Positions 6,921 through 14,564 are shown, numbered from the stretch's first letter. The stretch is DNA of 14,618 nucleotides from Candidatus Auribacterota bacterium (GCA_016933315.1 JAFGBE010000157.1:1-14618); one strand, 5' to 3'. Made by a program: numbers and translations. Notes: generated from the letters alone by a model not told the origin.

Positions 6921-8231
6921 ATGGATGCGCAGAAAACGATTGCAAAAGAGGCAAGTTTTTCTGGCATAGGTGTTCATACGGGGAACCTTACCACCATTAC
7001 ATTCAAGCCTGCGCCCGCAAATTCAGGCATTAAGTTTTCAAGAACAGACCTGTCGGAATCTTCGACCATAAGGGCGTCGGTTGAAAATGTAGTAGGTGTT
7101 ACAAGAGGGACTACCATAGCTGAAAACGGCGTAGAAGTCCATACGGTCGAACATGTCCTTGCTTCCGTTTTTGCATGCGGAATTGACAATCTGCTTATAG
7201 AGCTGGATTCAAATGAGCCTCCTGTCGGAGACGGCAGCGCTATGCCTTTTGTCAATATGATAAACAAAACCGGAGTTGTGGAACAGGAATATCCGAGGAG
7301 ATATTTTGTGCCCAAGGAAACACTTTCTGTTATCGAGGGGGACATAATACTTATTCTGCTGCCTTCGGATAATTTTAAAATTTCATATACTATTTCTTAC
7401 GAACATCCGGCGATAAGGTCCCAGTATCTCTCTATACCCATAACCGGGGAAACGTTTGAGAAAGAAATCGCCCCGAGCCGCACATTCTGTTTGTATAGTG
7501 AAGTGGCGGCGCTTATGGATAAGGAACTTATAAAAGGGGGGAGCCTTGACAATGCCGTGGTCATAGGAGATGATGCTATATACAGCAAAGAATCCCTCAG
7601 GTTTAAAGATGAGTTTGTCCGCCATAAGATACTTGACCTTGTGGGAGACCTGTTCCTTACGGGGCATAGGATAAAAGGTCATGTTATTGCCGTTAAGAGC
7701 GGGCATCCCAGCAATGTAAAATTCGCGCGCCTCATAAATACCGCCATCAGGAAAAAGGAACGTTCCGCCGTTCCAATAAGCGTTTCCGGATACGAGGAAA
7801 CAGTCCTGGATATATCACAGATAAGGAGAATTCTCCCCCACAGGTATCCTTTTCTCCTTGTTGACCGTGTTATTGAGATAGAAGATGACAAAAGGGCTGT
7901 CGGCATCAAAAATGTCACTGCGAATGAGGAATTTTTCAACGGGCATTTTCCTGAAAGGCCTGTTATGCCCGGTGTGCTTCAGATTGAGGCTCTTGCGCAG
8001 CTTGCAGGTATACTTATGTTGAAAAAAACCGATAACGCAGGGAAGCTTGCGTTTTTTATGGGTATTGACAAGGCAAAATTCAGGAGGCCTGTTGTCCCCG
8101 GTGATCAGCTAAGGCTTGAAATAGATGTATTGAAAATGCGCTCCACCACCGGTATTGTGTCGGGTAAAGCTTATATAGGCGACGAACTTGCTTCAGAGGC
8201 TGAATTAAAATTTGCCCTTGTGGAATCATGA
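6921..8231 (+). CDS. lpxC-fabZ: Bifunctional LpxC deacetylase / FabZ dehydratase fusion
   Basis: 436-residue fusion of two enzymes usually encoded apart. The N-terminal part (about 1-280) is LpxC, the zinc UDP-3-O-acyl-GlcNAc deacetylase that commits carbon to lipid A. Visible residues are E77-H78 in VHTVEHVLAS, T188 in SRTF, H235 and D239 in FVRHKILDLVGD, and the general acid/base H262 in SGHPSN. This gives the zinc triad H78/H235/D239. The C-terminal part (about 295-436) is FabZ, a 3-hydroxyacyl-ACP dehydratase. It has LPHRYPFLLVDRV and GHFPERPVMPGVLQIEALAQ, with catalytic H342 and E356 at the canonical 14-residue spacing. Such fusions are known in Bacteroidetes and some other diderms. The fusion could balance 3-hydroxyacyl-ACP flow between fatty acid elongation and lipid A. 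It starts 1 bp after skp. Confidence 0.95.
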   Translation: MDAQKTIAKEASFSGIGVHTGNLTTITFKPAPANSGIKFSRTDLSESSTIRASVENVVGVTRGTTIAENGVEVHTVEHVLASVFACGIDNLLIELDSNEPPVGDGSAMPFVNMINKTGVVEQEYPRRYFVPKETLSVIEGDIILILLPSDNFKISYTISYEHPAIRSQYLSIPITGETFEKEIAPSRTFCLYSEVAALMDKELIKGGSLDNAVVIGDDAIYSKESLRFKDEFVRHKILDLVGDLFLTGHRIKGHVIAVKSGHPSNVKFARLINTAIRKKERSAVPISVSGYEETVLDISQIRRILPHRYPFLLVDRVIEIEDDKRAVGIKNVTANEEFFNGHFPERPVMPGVLQIEALAQLAGILMLKKTDNAGKLAFFMGIDKAKFRRPVVPGDQLRLEIDVLKMRSTTGIVSGKAYIGDELASEAELKFALVES

Positions 8232-8280
8232 TTGCCGGATTATCCCTGAAAAAGCGGTTAACAGGATCGATTTAATTAAT

Positions 8281-9051
8281 ATGAAAAAAATCCATGATAC
8301 AGCTATTGTCTCGCGCAAAGCCGAGTTGGAAGACGGGGTTGAAATAGGGCCTTTTTGTATCATAGGCGATGATGTGACCGTAGGGGAAGGCACAAAACTC
8401 ATATCATCAGTCAACATAGACGGTATAACAAAAATAGGAAAATCTTGTATCTTGCTGCCGGGCGCATGCATAGGGCTCGGCAATCAGGATTTGAAATATA
8501 AAGGAGAGAAAACGGAAGTCCTTATAGGAAACAATACCACTATACGCGAATACGCAACTATTAACAGCGCCAGTTCCAGGGATTACAAGACTACCGTCGG
8601 ATCAAACTGTCTTATAATGGCATATTCCCATGTTGGCCACGATTCAGTCATAGGGGATAATGTAGTTATTGCAAATAATGCGGCTATTGCCGGGCATGTA
8701 ACGATACGGGATTTTTCGATTATAGGCGGGATTGTCGCCATACATCAGTTCTGTGTAATAGGGGAAGGCTCGATAATAGGGGGATGCTCAAAGGTCGTTC
8801 AGGATGTTCTCCCGTTTTGTATGGCAGACGGGCATCCTGCCAGCCTTTACGGGGTCAATGCGATAGGCCTGAAGCGGCGCGGCAAAAAACCTGAAGTTAT
8901 ATCCAGCCTGAAAAAAGCCGTCAGGATTATAAAGATTACACAAAACCTGCAAAAAATTGTTGAAAGAATTAAAATCGAATGCGGCAATTCCGAGGAAATC
9001 GGAAAATTTATCAAAGCCATTGAGACATCGGAAAGAGGATTCTGCAGATAG
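8281..9051 (+). CDS. lpxA: UDP-GlcNAc (or GlcNAc3N) acyltransferase LpxA
   Basis: First enzyme of lipid A synthesis, transferring a 3-hydroxyacyl chain from ACP to the 3-position of UDP-GlcNAc or its 3-amino analogue. 256 residues, a normal length. The N-terminal two thirds are hexapeptide repeats of a left-handed beta helix (IGPFCIIGDDVTVGEG and later turns). The catalytic histidine is H120 in MAYSHVGHDS, with H117 nearby. Other family motifs are NQDLKYKGE, GGIVAIHQFCVIG, VVQDVLPF and GVNAIGLKRRG. The hydrocarbon-ruler position matching E. coli G173 is glycine (G168), suggesting a long rather than C10 acyl chain. The start at 8281 gives the typical MKKIHDTAIV. An in-frame TTG at 8212 lies inside fabZ and is unlikely. 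The ribosome binding site is weak. Confidence 0.95.
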   Translation: MKKIHDTAIVSRKAELEDGVEIGPFCIIGDDVTVGEGTKLISSVNIDGITKIGKSCILLPGACIGLGNQDLKYKGEKTEVLIGNNTTIREYATINSASSRDYKTTVGSNCLIMAYSHVGHDSVIGDNVVIANNAAIAGHVTIRDFSIIGGIVAIHQFCVIGEGSIIGGCSKVVQDVLPFCMADGHPASLYGVNAIGLKRRGKKPEVISSLKKAVRIIKITQNLQKIVERIKIECGNSEEIGKFIKAIETSERGFCR

Positions 9052-9060
9052 AGAACATTT

Positions 9061-9891
9061 ATGAATGCTGAAAAGATAGGTTTGATAGCGGGAAACAATA
9101 CGTTCCCCATCCAGTTTGCAAAAGCGGCCCGGGCGGAGGGCGTAAAAAAGATTGTCGCCGTGGGGTTCTACGGCGAAACGATGAAAGAACTGGCAAAATA
9201 TGTTGATGAATTGCACTGGCTTAAGGTGGGACAACTTTCGAAGCTGATAAAAATTTTCAGGAAAAGCGGGGTAAAATCAGCCGTCATGGTCGGGCAGATT
9301 AATCCCAAGATAGTATTAAAAAATTTTATAGGTCTGGATTTCAGGCTGATAAGGTTGATTTTCCGCCTTAAGGACAGAAGGGCAGACACTGTTCTGAAAA
9401 GCATAGCGGATGAAATTGAGAAAGAGGGGATAGTCCTGGAAGACTCGACAATATTTATTAAAGAGCTTATTGCCCCGGAAGGCATAATTACCGGCAGGAC
9501 ATTGAGCCGTGGCCAGAAGACGGATATAAATTTCGGTATCAGGATGGCTAAAGGTATTTCGGGTTTGGATATAGGCCAGACTGTGGTCGTAAAAAATAAG
9601 TCGGTGGTTGCCGTTGAGGCCATGGATGGCACCGATGAAACGATAAAAAGAAGCGGAAGAATCGCCGGGTCGGGAACGGTCGTCGTAAAAGTCGCAAAAC
9701 CCATGCAGGATATGCGGTTTGACGTTCCTGTTATCGGACTGGAAACCATCAAAAACGCTGTGTCAGCCGGTGTTCAGGTTATAGCCTTGGAAGCGGGGAA
9801 GACAGTTTTTTTCGATAAGGAAAAAGTGATAGATATGGCTGAAAAGAATAACATTAAAATAATAGGCGTTGACAGCCAGAAAGTCTTATAA
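9061..9891 (+). CDS. lpxI: UDP-2,3-diacylglucosamine pyrophosphatase LpxI
   Basis: Hydrolyses UDP-2,3-diacylglucosamine to lipid X and UMP. It replaces LpxH in many non-gamma/beta diderms and belongs to the former DUF1009 family. 276 residues, close to Caulobacter LpxI. The N-terminal domain starts KIGLIAGNNTFPIQFAKAA and contains KSAVMVGQINP. The C-terminal domain contains GRTLSRGQKTDINFG, VVVKNKSVVAVEAMDGTDETI, KPMQDMRFDVPVIGLETI and ALEAGKTVFFD. The catalytic aspartate of the family (D225 in Caulobacter) probably corresponds to D217 or D221 in the QDMRFD segment; I could not align it exactly. It starts 9 bp after lpxA and directly precedes the oxidoreductase gene. Confidence 0.92.
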   Translation: MNAEKIGLIAGNNTFPIQFAKAARAEGVKKIVAVGFYGETMKELAKYVDELHWLKVGQLSKLIKIFRKSGVKSAVMVGQINPKIVLKNFIGLDFRLIRLIFRLKDRRADTVLKSIADEIEKEGIVLEDSTIFIKELIAPEGIITGRTLSRGQKTDINFGIRMAKGISGLDIGQTVVVKNKSVVAVEAMDGTDETIKRSGRIAGSGTVVVKVAKPMQDMRFDVPVIGLETIKNAVSAGVQVIALEAGKTVFFDKEKVIDMAEKNNIKIIGVDSQKVL

Positions 9892-9900
9892 GTGGTTGGC

Positions 9901-10836
9901 ATGGGCATTGGCAAAATAAGAGCCGGAGTTATAGGCGTGGGTCATCTGGGGCAGCATCATGCCCGCATATATTCGAGCCTGGAGGGTGTCAGGCTGACGG
10001 CAATTGCCGATACGAGTAAAAAAAGAGTTTCCGAGCTAGCTCAGAAATACGGCTGCAAAGCTTACAGGGATTACAGGAAAATGCTAGGGGAAGTTGACGT
10101 GCTGAGCATTGCAGTCCCCACAACTCTTCACTATAAAATCGCAAAAGAGGTTCTTGAGTACGGGAAAGATATTCTTATAGAGAAACCGATTACCTCGGAA
10201 GTAAGCCAGGCCCGTGAGCTTCTGGGCATGGCCGAGAGAAAAGGCTGCATAATTCAAGTCGGGCACATAGAACGTTTTAATCCCGTGATAATGAGCTTCC
10301 AGAAAATTCTGACCGAGCCGAAGTTTATAGAGGCACACAGATTATGCAAATACAACCCCAGGGGTACGGATGTAAGCGCCGTACTGGACCTTATGATACA
10401 TGACATAGATATAATACTCAATATGGTCCCAAGCCCTATCAGCCGGATAGAAGCTGTCGGAGTCGGGGTGATACATAAAACGGCCGATATTGCCAATGCA
10501 AGGATAAAATTTGAAAACGGGTGCATAGCTAACTTGACTACCAGCAGGGTTTCCCCGCGCAATCTCAGAAAAATCAGGATATTTCAGCCGAATACTTATA
10601 TTTCCCTGGATTATGAGAAGCAGCAGGGAGTCCTTTATCAGAAGAAAATGTTCAGGATAGCGAAAAAGGATATTCCCTTCGAGCGGGTGGAGCCCTTGAA
10701 AGCAGAGTTGGAATCTTTCATAAATTGCGTTAAACACAGGGTAAATCCCGTCGTAAGCGGAGAACATGGCGCAAAAGCCCTCGAAGTTGCCGTCCAAATA
10801 GCCGACCAGATAGAAAAAGGCCAACATGGGAAATAA
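9901..10836 (+). CDS. Gfo/Idh/MocA family NAD(P)-dependent oxidoreductase
   Basis: Sugar-type dehydrogenase of unknown substrate. 311 residues. The N-terminal Rossmann domain has RAGVIGVGHLGQHHARIY with GxGxxG at residues 12-17. The family EKP motif follows at 94-96, and the C-terminal domain has GHIERFNP (121-128) and LDLMIHDIDI with H167 and D168. Start choice is uncertain: ATG 9901 is used here, but GTG 9892, right after the lpxI stop, is possible, and neither has a clear ribosome binding site. It sits between lpxI and lpxB and overlaps lpxB by 11 bp, so a role in lipid A or its sugar precursor is likely. One candidate is GnnA, which oxidises UDP-GlcNAc at C3 before transamination by GnnB. 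No GnnB-like aminotransferase is in the window, so I leave the symbol blank. Confidence 0.9.
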   Translation: MGIGKIRAGVIGVGHLGQHHARIYSSLEGVRLTAIADTSKKRVSELAQKYGCKAYRDYRKMLGEVDVLSIAVPTTLHYKIAKEVLEYGKDILIEKPITSEVSQARELLGMAERKGCIIQVGHIERFNPVIMSFQKILTEPKFIEAHRLCKYNPRGTDVSAVLDLMIHDIDIILNMVPSPISRIEAVGVGVIHKTADIANARIKFENGCIANLTTSRVSPRNLRKIRIFQPNTYISLDYEKQQGVLYQKKMFRIAKKDIPFERVEPLKAELESFINCVKHRVNPVVSGEHGAKALEVAVQIADQIEKGQHGK

Positions 10837-11962
10837 ATATTTTATAGTTGCCGGGGAGCATTCCGGTGATCTTCACGCTTCAAATCTTGTGAAACAGATC
10901 AGGGCAAAAGACCCATCGGCGGTTTTCTCCGGCGCCGGCGGGCCTATGATGAAAAAGAACGGGGTAACCCTACATTATGATTTGACGGCGGTGTCGGTTA
11001 TCGGTTTTGTCGAGGTGTTGAGACACATCAGGTATTTCAGGAAAGTTTTTTCTTCTGTCGCAGGCATTATAAGGTCCGAAAGACCGGATGTGGTTATACT
11101 CGTGGATTATCCGGGGTTTAATATGCGGCTGGCGAAAGTTGTGAAAAAAATGGGCATAAAAGTGCTTTACTATATCAGCCCGCAGGTATGGGCGTGGAAG
11201 CGGAACAGGGTGGTTAAGATGGCTGAGATTGCGGATAAACTGATGGTAATATTTCCTTTTGAAAAGGAATATTACGAAAAAACATCTCTGGATGTGGAGT
11301 TTATCGGGCATCCCCTTGTGGATATCCTGAAAGAAAGGATGAAGAAAGAAGCTTTTTTCGATATGCTTGGTTTCAGCCCGGACCGGAAACTCATAGGTAT
11401 TTTACCGGGCAGCAGGGAAAACGAAGTTAAAAAGCTGTTGCCGGTGATATTGAGGGCTGCCCGGATCTTGTATGAAGAATACGGGGTTAAACAGTATGTC
11501 ATCGGCTGTGCTTCAAAGGAGCTTGAACCGATTATACGCAGCGAAGCGGAGAAAAGCCCCGTGGAAATAAAAATCAGCATGGATTTGACTTTTGATATAA
11601 TGAAACACAGTGATTTTGTTATTGCGTCATCGGGAACAGCCACGTTGCAAACAGGGTTTTTCGGTACTCCCATGGTAATAGTTTATAAGGTGAGCTGGTT
11701 CACTTATTTTCTCGGAAAAAAACTTATAAAGATACCTTATATAGGATTGGCGAATGTTGTTTTAGAGGAAAAAGTCGTCCCCGAATTGATTCAGAACGAT
11801 GCTAATCCTGAAGAGATTGCAAAGCAGGTTTCGTGCATAATGGCGAATAAGGACAAGTATATGGAAATCAAAAATAAGCTTGGTAGGATAAAAGAGCTCC
11901 TGGGCGCTCCCGGCGCAAGCGAAAGGGCGGCTGAGATTGCCGTTAATATGGCGGCCCGATGA
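10826..11962 (+). CDS. lpxB: Lipid-A-disaccharide synthase
   Basis: Family GT19 glycosyltransferase joining lipid X and UDP-2,3-diacylglucosamine into the beta-1,6-linked disaccharide-1-phosphate at the inner membrane. 378 residues, normal length. Motifs in order: FIVAGEHSGDLHASNL (SGD at 13-15), GAGGPMM, VDYPGFN with D94, YISPQVWAWKRNR (about 116-128), FEKEYYE, FIGHPLVD, GILPGSRENEV with R197, SSGTATLQTGFFGTPMVIVY (about 278-297) and GLANVVL. The LPGSR arginine and the VDYPGFN aspartate probably match residues shown to be essential in other LpxB enzymes. It overlaps the oxidoreductase by 11 bp and msbA by 4 bp (ATGA), so the three are probably translationally coupled. Confidence 0.96.
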   Translation: MGNKYFIVAGEHSGDLHASNLVKQIRAKDPSAVFSGAGGPMMKKNGVTLHYDLTAVSVIGFVEVLRHIRYFRKVFSSVAGIIRSERPDVVILVDYPGFNMRLAKVVKKMGIKVLYYISPQVWAWKRNRVVKMAEIADKLMVIFPFEKEYYEKTSLDVEFIGHPLVDILKERMKKEAFFDMLGFSPDRKLIGILPGSRENEVKKLLPVILRAARILYEEYGVKQYVIGCASKELEPIIRSEAEKSPVEIKISMDLTFDIMKHSDFVIASSGTATLQTGFFGTPMVIVYKVSWFTYFLGKKLIKIPYIGLANVVLEEKVVPELIQNDANPEEIAKQVSCIMANKDKYMEIKNKLGRIKELLGAPGASERAAEIAVNMAAR

Positions 11963-13767
11963 GAGAATATATCCGGCTTTTCAAATATGTAAGGCCTTAC
12001 ACCGCGTATCTCGTCCTTGGGCTTTTAAGTATGTTTTTAGCGACTGTTTTCAGCATTGTTTCGCTCTGGACCCTGGTGCCCATCATGGATAAGGTCTTAA
12101 TGGGCAAAGAACTTGTCGATTCTACTTCCCTTAATTTCCCTTTCAAAGATATCCTTAACTCTTTTTTGGGGTATCTCAACACGATTGACAGAATAAATCT
12201 TCTTTACGGGGCCATTGTATTTATTTTTATCTCACTGCTGATAAAGGGAATATTTACATTCGCGCAGAAAGTGCTTATGGAGAAAATGGGTCAGGGTGTG
12301 GTCAGGGATATAAGAGAGGCTGTGTATGCGCACATTCACGATCTTTCGGTCGGGTATTTTAGTGAAAGCAGGACAGGGGAGATAATGTCGCGCATCACCT
12401 ATGATGCTTCCTTATTAAGAGAGGGCCTTTCCGGGAGAGTCGCGGAATCGATATTTGAAGGGATGCAGCTGTTGTTATGTTTGTTTCTGATATTTATCAT
12501 AGACTGGAAGCTGTCGCTTATGGTCTTGCTGATTTCCCCTGCCATAATAGGCCCTATTTCCGTAATCGGCAGAAAGATAAAGAAACTTGCGACAAGATCA
12601 CAGGACAGGGTTGCCGACATAAGCTCTATAATGCAGGAGACTCTCACCGGCATAAGAATAGTCAAAGCGTTTAATATGAAGGAATATGAAAAAGAAAGGT
12701 TCGGAGCGGAGAACCAGAAGTTTTACCGGCTTATGATAAAAGCTGTTAAAAAAGAAGCTTTTGTGAGCCCTATTGTCGAATTGGTCGGGATAGTTGTCCT
12801 TGCCGGAATAAGCATTTACGGGTTTAAACAGGTTGTCGCCGGCACCATGACAGCCGGGTGGCTCTTCTATTTTTACGGTTTGGTCGTATCCTGTTTAAAG
12901 CCCGCCAAAACACTGGCAAAGACAAACGTGGATGTTCAGAGGGCCGCCGCCGCCGCATCAAAGCTGTTTGAAATACTGGACAAAGAACCCGAGATAACGG
13001 ACAGGAATGATGCTGTCGAGCTTTCCGATTTAAGAAAAAATGTTGAGTTCAGGAATGTTTCATTCAAATACAGCGGGTGTGATGAGAATACCCTTAACTC
13101 TATTTCTGTTAAGGTTGAGACAGGCAAGGTACTGGCGATTGTCGGGCCGAGCGGGGCGGGAAAGTCCACCATGGTAAACCTTATCCCGAGATTTTACGAT
13201 CCTGCCGCAGGAGCTATCCTGATTGACGGTAAAGACATACGGCAGTTCAAGGTTGAATCTCTCAGAAAAAAAATAGGTATTGTTACACAGGACACCATAT
13301 TATTTAATGATACGATAGCGAATAATATCAGCTACGGGAACAGGGAACTCGGCCTTGAAGATATTACAGAGGCGGCGAAGAAGGCAAACGCAGATTCTTT
13401 TATAAGGTCGTTTCAAAAGGGATATGATACCGTAATAGGGGAGAGAGGGGTAAAACTTTCAGGAGGTGAAAAGCAGAGAATCACTATTGCCAGGGCTTTG
13501 CTGAAAAATCCTCCCATACTGATACTGGATGAAGCGACATCATCTCTTGATACAGAGTCCGAAAGATTAGTGCAGGACGCGTTAAATATCCTGATGAAAG
13601 GGAGGACCGTGTTTGTGATAGCGCACAGGCTTTCAACAGTTAAAAACGCTGATTCAATAATTGTCCTGGAGCGCGGCCGCCTGGTGCAAAGCGGTGCCCA
13701 CAGTGAACTTTTGAATGATGAAAAAGGGCTTTATAAGAAACTTTACAACCTTCAGTTTAACCTCTGA
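11959..13767 (+). CDS. msbA: MsbA-like lipid A export ABC transporter
   Basis: Half-transporter ABC exporter, predicted to flip lipid A or its precursor across the inner membrane using ATP. 602 residues, near the ~580-600 of MsbA. The N-terminal transmembrane domain (about 1-325) has hydrophobic stretches near 15-40, 82-102, 170-182, 186-205, 273-290 and 300-315, consistent with six helices. The ATPase domain (about 365-600) has Walker A GPSGAGKST (396-404, K402), Q-loop Q444, signature LSGGEKQR (from 500), Walker B LILDEA (D524, E525) and switch H556 in AHRLST. Sequence alone cannot separate MsbA from other lipid exporters of this class. Its place between lpxB and an acyltransferase supports lipid A. 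It overlaps lpxB by 4 bp and the next gene by 1 bp. Confidence 0.9.
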   Translation: MREYIRLFKYVRPYTAYLVLGLLSMFLATVFSIVSLWTLVPIMDKVLMGKELVDSTSLNFPFKDILNSFLGYLNTIDRINLLYGAIVFIFISLLIKGIFTFAQKVLMEKMGQGVVRDIREAVYAHIHDLSVGYFSESRTGEIMSRITYDASLLREGLSGRVAESIFEGMQLLLCLFLIFIIDWKLSLMVLLISPAIIGPISVIGRKIKKLATRSQDRVADISSIMQETLTGIRIVKAFNMKEYEKERFGAENQKFYRLMIKAVKKEAFVSPIVELVGIVVLAGISIYGFKQVVAGTMTAGWLFYFYGLVVSCLKPAKTLAKTNVDVQRAAAAASKLFEILDKEPEITDRNDAVELSDLRKNVEFRNVSFKYSGCDENTLNSISVKVETGKVLAIVGPSGAGKSTMVNLIPRFYDPAAGAILIDGKDIRQFKVESLRKKIGIVTQDTILFNDTIANNISYGNRELGLEDITEAAKKANADSFIRSFQKGYDTVIGERGVKLSGGEKQRITIARALLKNPPILILDEATSSLDTESERLVQDALNILMKGRTVFVIAHRLSTVKNADSIIVLERGRLVQSGAHSELLNDEKGLYKKLYNLQFNL

Positions 13768-14441
13768 TGTATACAGCCATGCATACTTTGTTAACTAGGA
13801 TATTCGGTTTTGTTTGCGGCCTGTTTTTGAGATTGGCCTGTAGCACAAAAAGGGTAACTGTGACGCACGGGGATGTTTTCGATAAGTATGCGGAGAAGGG
13901 AGGCAACGTCTTCGCATTTTGGCATAACAGGCTTTTTTTTCACACATATTATTATTTACGCAACTGCAGGAGCAGAAAATTATCCATACTCGTTAGTATG
14001 AGCAGGGACGGAGATTACGGAACGGCTCTGGCCCTGAGTCTTGGATTTGATGTTGTGAGGGGGTCTTCCAGCAGGGGCGGGCAGAAAGCGGTCAAAGAGA
14101 TAGCTTCAAGAATTACGGGGGGTAACAATGTTGCTATCACTCCCGACGGACCCAGGGGTCCGGCTTTCCGGGTAAATGACGGCATCATTAAAATAGCCCA
14201 GATGACAGGGGCGCGAATAATACCGGTTAGCTATGAGGCAAGTGGAAAATGGGTGTTGAAGAGCTGGGATAAATTTATTCTATTAAGGCCTTTCGGCAGA
14301 GTCCATATTGCGTTTGGGGACCCGGTCAATGTTCCCGAAAACATGACTTCGGAGATGGTAGAGCAATACAGGGAAAAACTCGAAGAAACATTAAATGGCC
14401 TTGATGATATATGTGCCGGACAATTAGATACAAGCGCTTAA
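13767..14441 (+). CDS. DUF374 lysophospholipid-type acyltransferase
   Basis: 224-residue member of the DUF374 branch of the lysophospholipid acyltransferase group, probably attached to the inner membrane by a hydrophobic N-terminus (about 8-25). Visible family segments are FAFWHNRLFF (WHNRL at 52-56), SMSRDGDYGTALA (about 77-89), VVRGSSSRGGQKAVKEI (about 96-112), and AITPDGPRGPAFRVNDGI (TPDGPRGP at 125-132). From memory, a DUF374 protein of Helicobacter and Campylobacter, LpxJ, acts as a late acyltransferase in lipid A synthesis. The overlap with msbA (TGATG, 1 bp) and the surrounding lpx genes fit a similar job here, but the substrate is inferred from context only. A second in-frame ATG at 13779 is possible. 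No ribosome binding site is evident, which fits coupling to msbA. Confidence 0.85.
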   Translation: MYTAMHTLLTRIFGFVCGLFLRLACSTKRVTVTHGDVFDKYAEKGGNVFAFWHNRLFFHTYYYLRNCRSRKLSILVSMSRDGDYGTALALSLGFDVVRGSSSRGGQKAVKEIASRITGGNNVAITPDGPRGPAFRVNDGIIKIAQMTGARIIPVSYEASGKWVLKSWDKFILLRPFGRVHIAFGDPVNVPENMTSEMVEQYREKLEETLNGLDDICAGQLDTSA

Positions 14442-14463
14442 TTTGGCGCTGGTTAAAAAACCC

Positions 14464-14491
14464 TTGAAAATACACTGATTTTTGTTAATAT
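14464..14491 (+). promoter_or_regulatory. Weak sigma-70-type promoter candidate
   Basis: TTGAAA (14464-14469, five of six matches to TTGACA) is followed after 16 bp by TAATAT (14486-14491, four of six to TATAAT), within an A/T-rich patch just after the last gene. It could drive a gene starting beyond the right edge. Short matches like this arise often by chance in A/T-rich DNA. Confidence 0.25.
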
Positions 14492-14564
14492 AAACCCTGC
14501 TTTCTGTTGATCAGGATATTATAACAGGGGATTGGATTCCGGTTTGTGGTCAATAAAAATTAAT

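Noticed and set aside
8212..8280. In-frame extension of lpxA back to a TTG at 8212.
   Set aside because: The added 23 residues do not resemble the LpxA N-terminus and overlap the FabZ coding end; ATG 8281 gives the canonical start.
9168..9752. Long antisense ORF (194 codons) opposite lpxI, and similar long antisense frames opposite pth, dnaB, bamA and skp.
   Set aside because: Each lies opposite a well-supported gene, is low in recognisable motifs and rich in Ser/Ile/Phe as expected of complementary-strand translation.
14433..14460. Hairpin AGCGC/GCGCT spanning the last stop codon, considered as an intrinsic terminator.
   Set aside because: The stem is only 5 bp with an 8-nt loop, and the following + strand sequence is A-rich, not T-rich.
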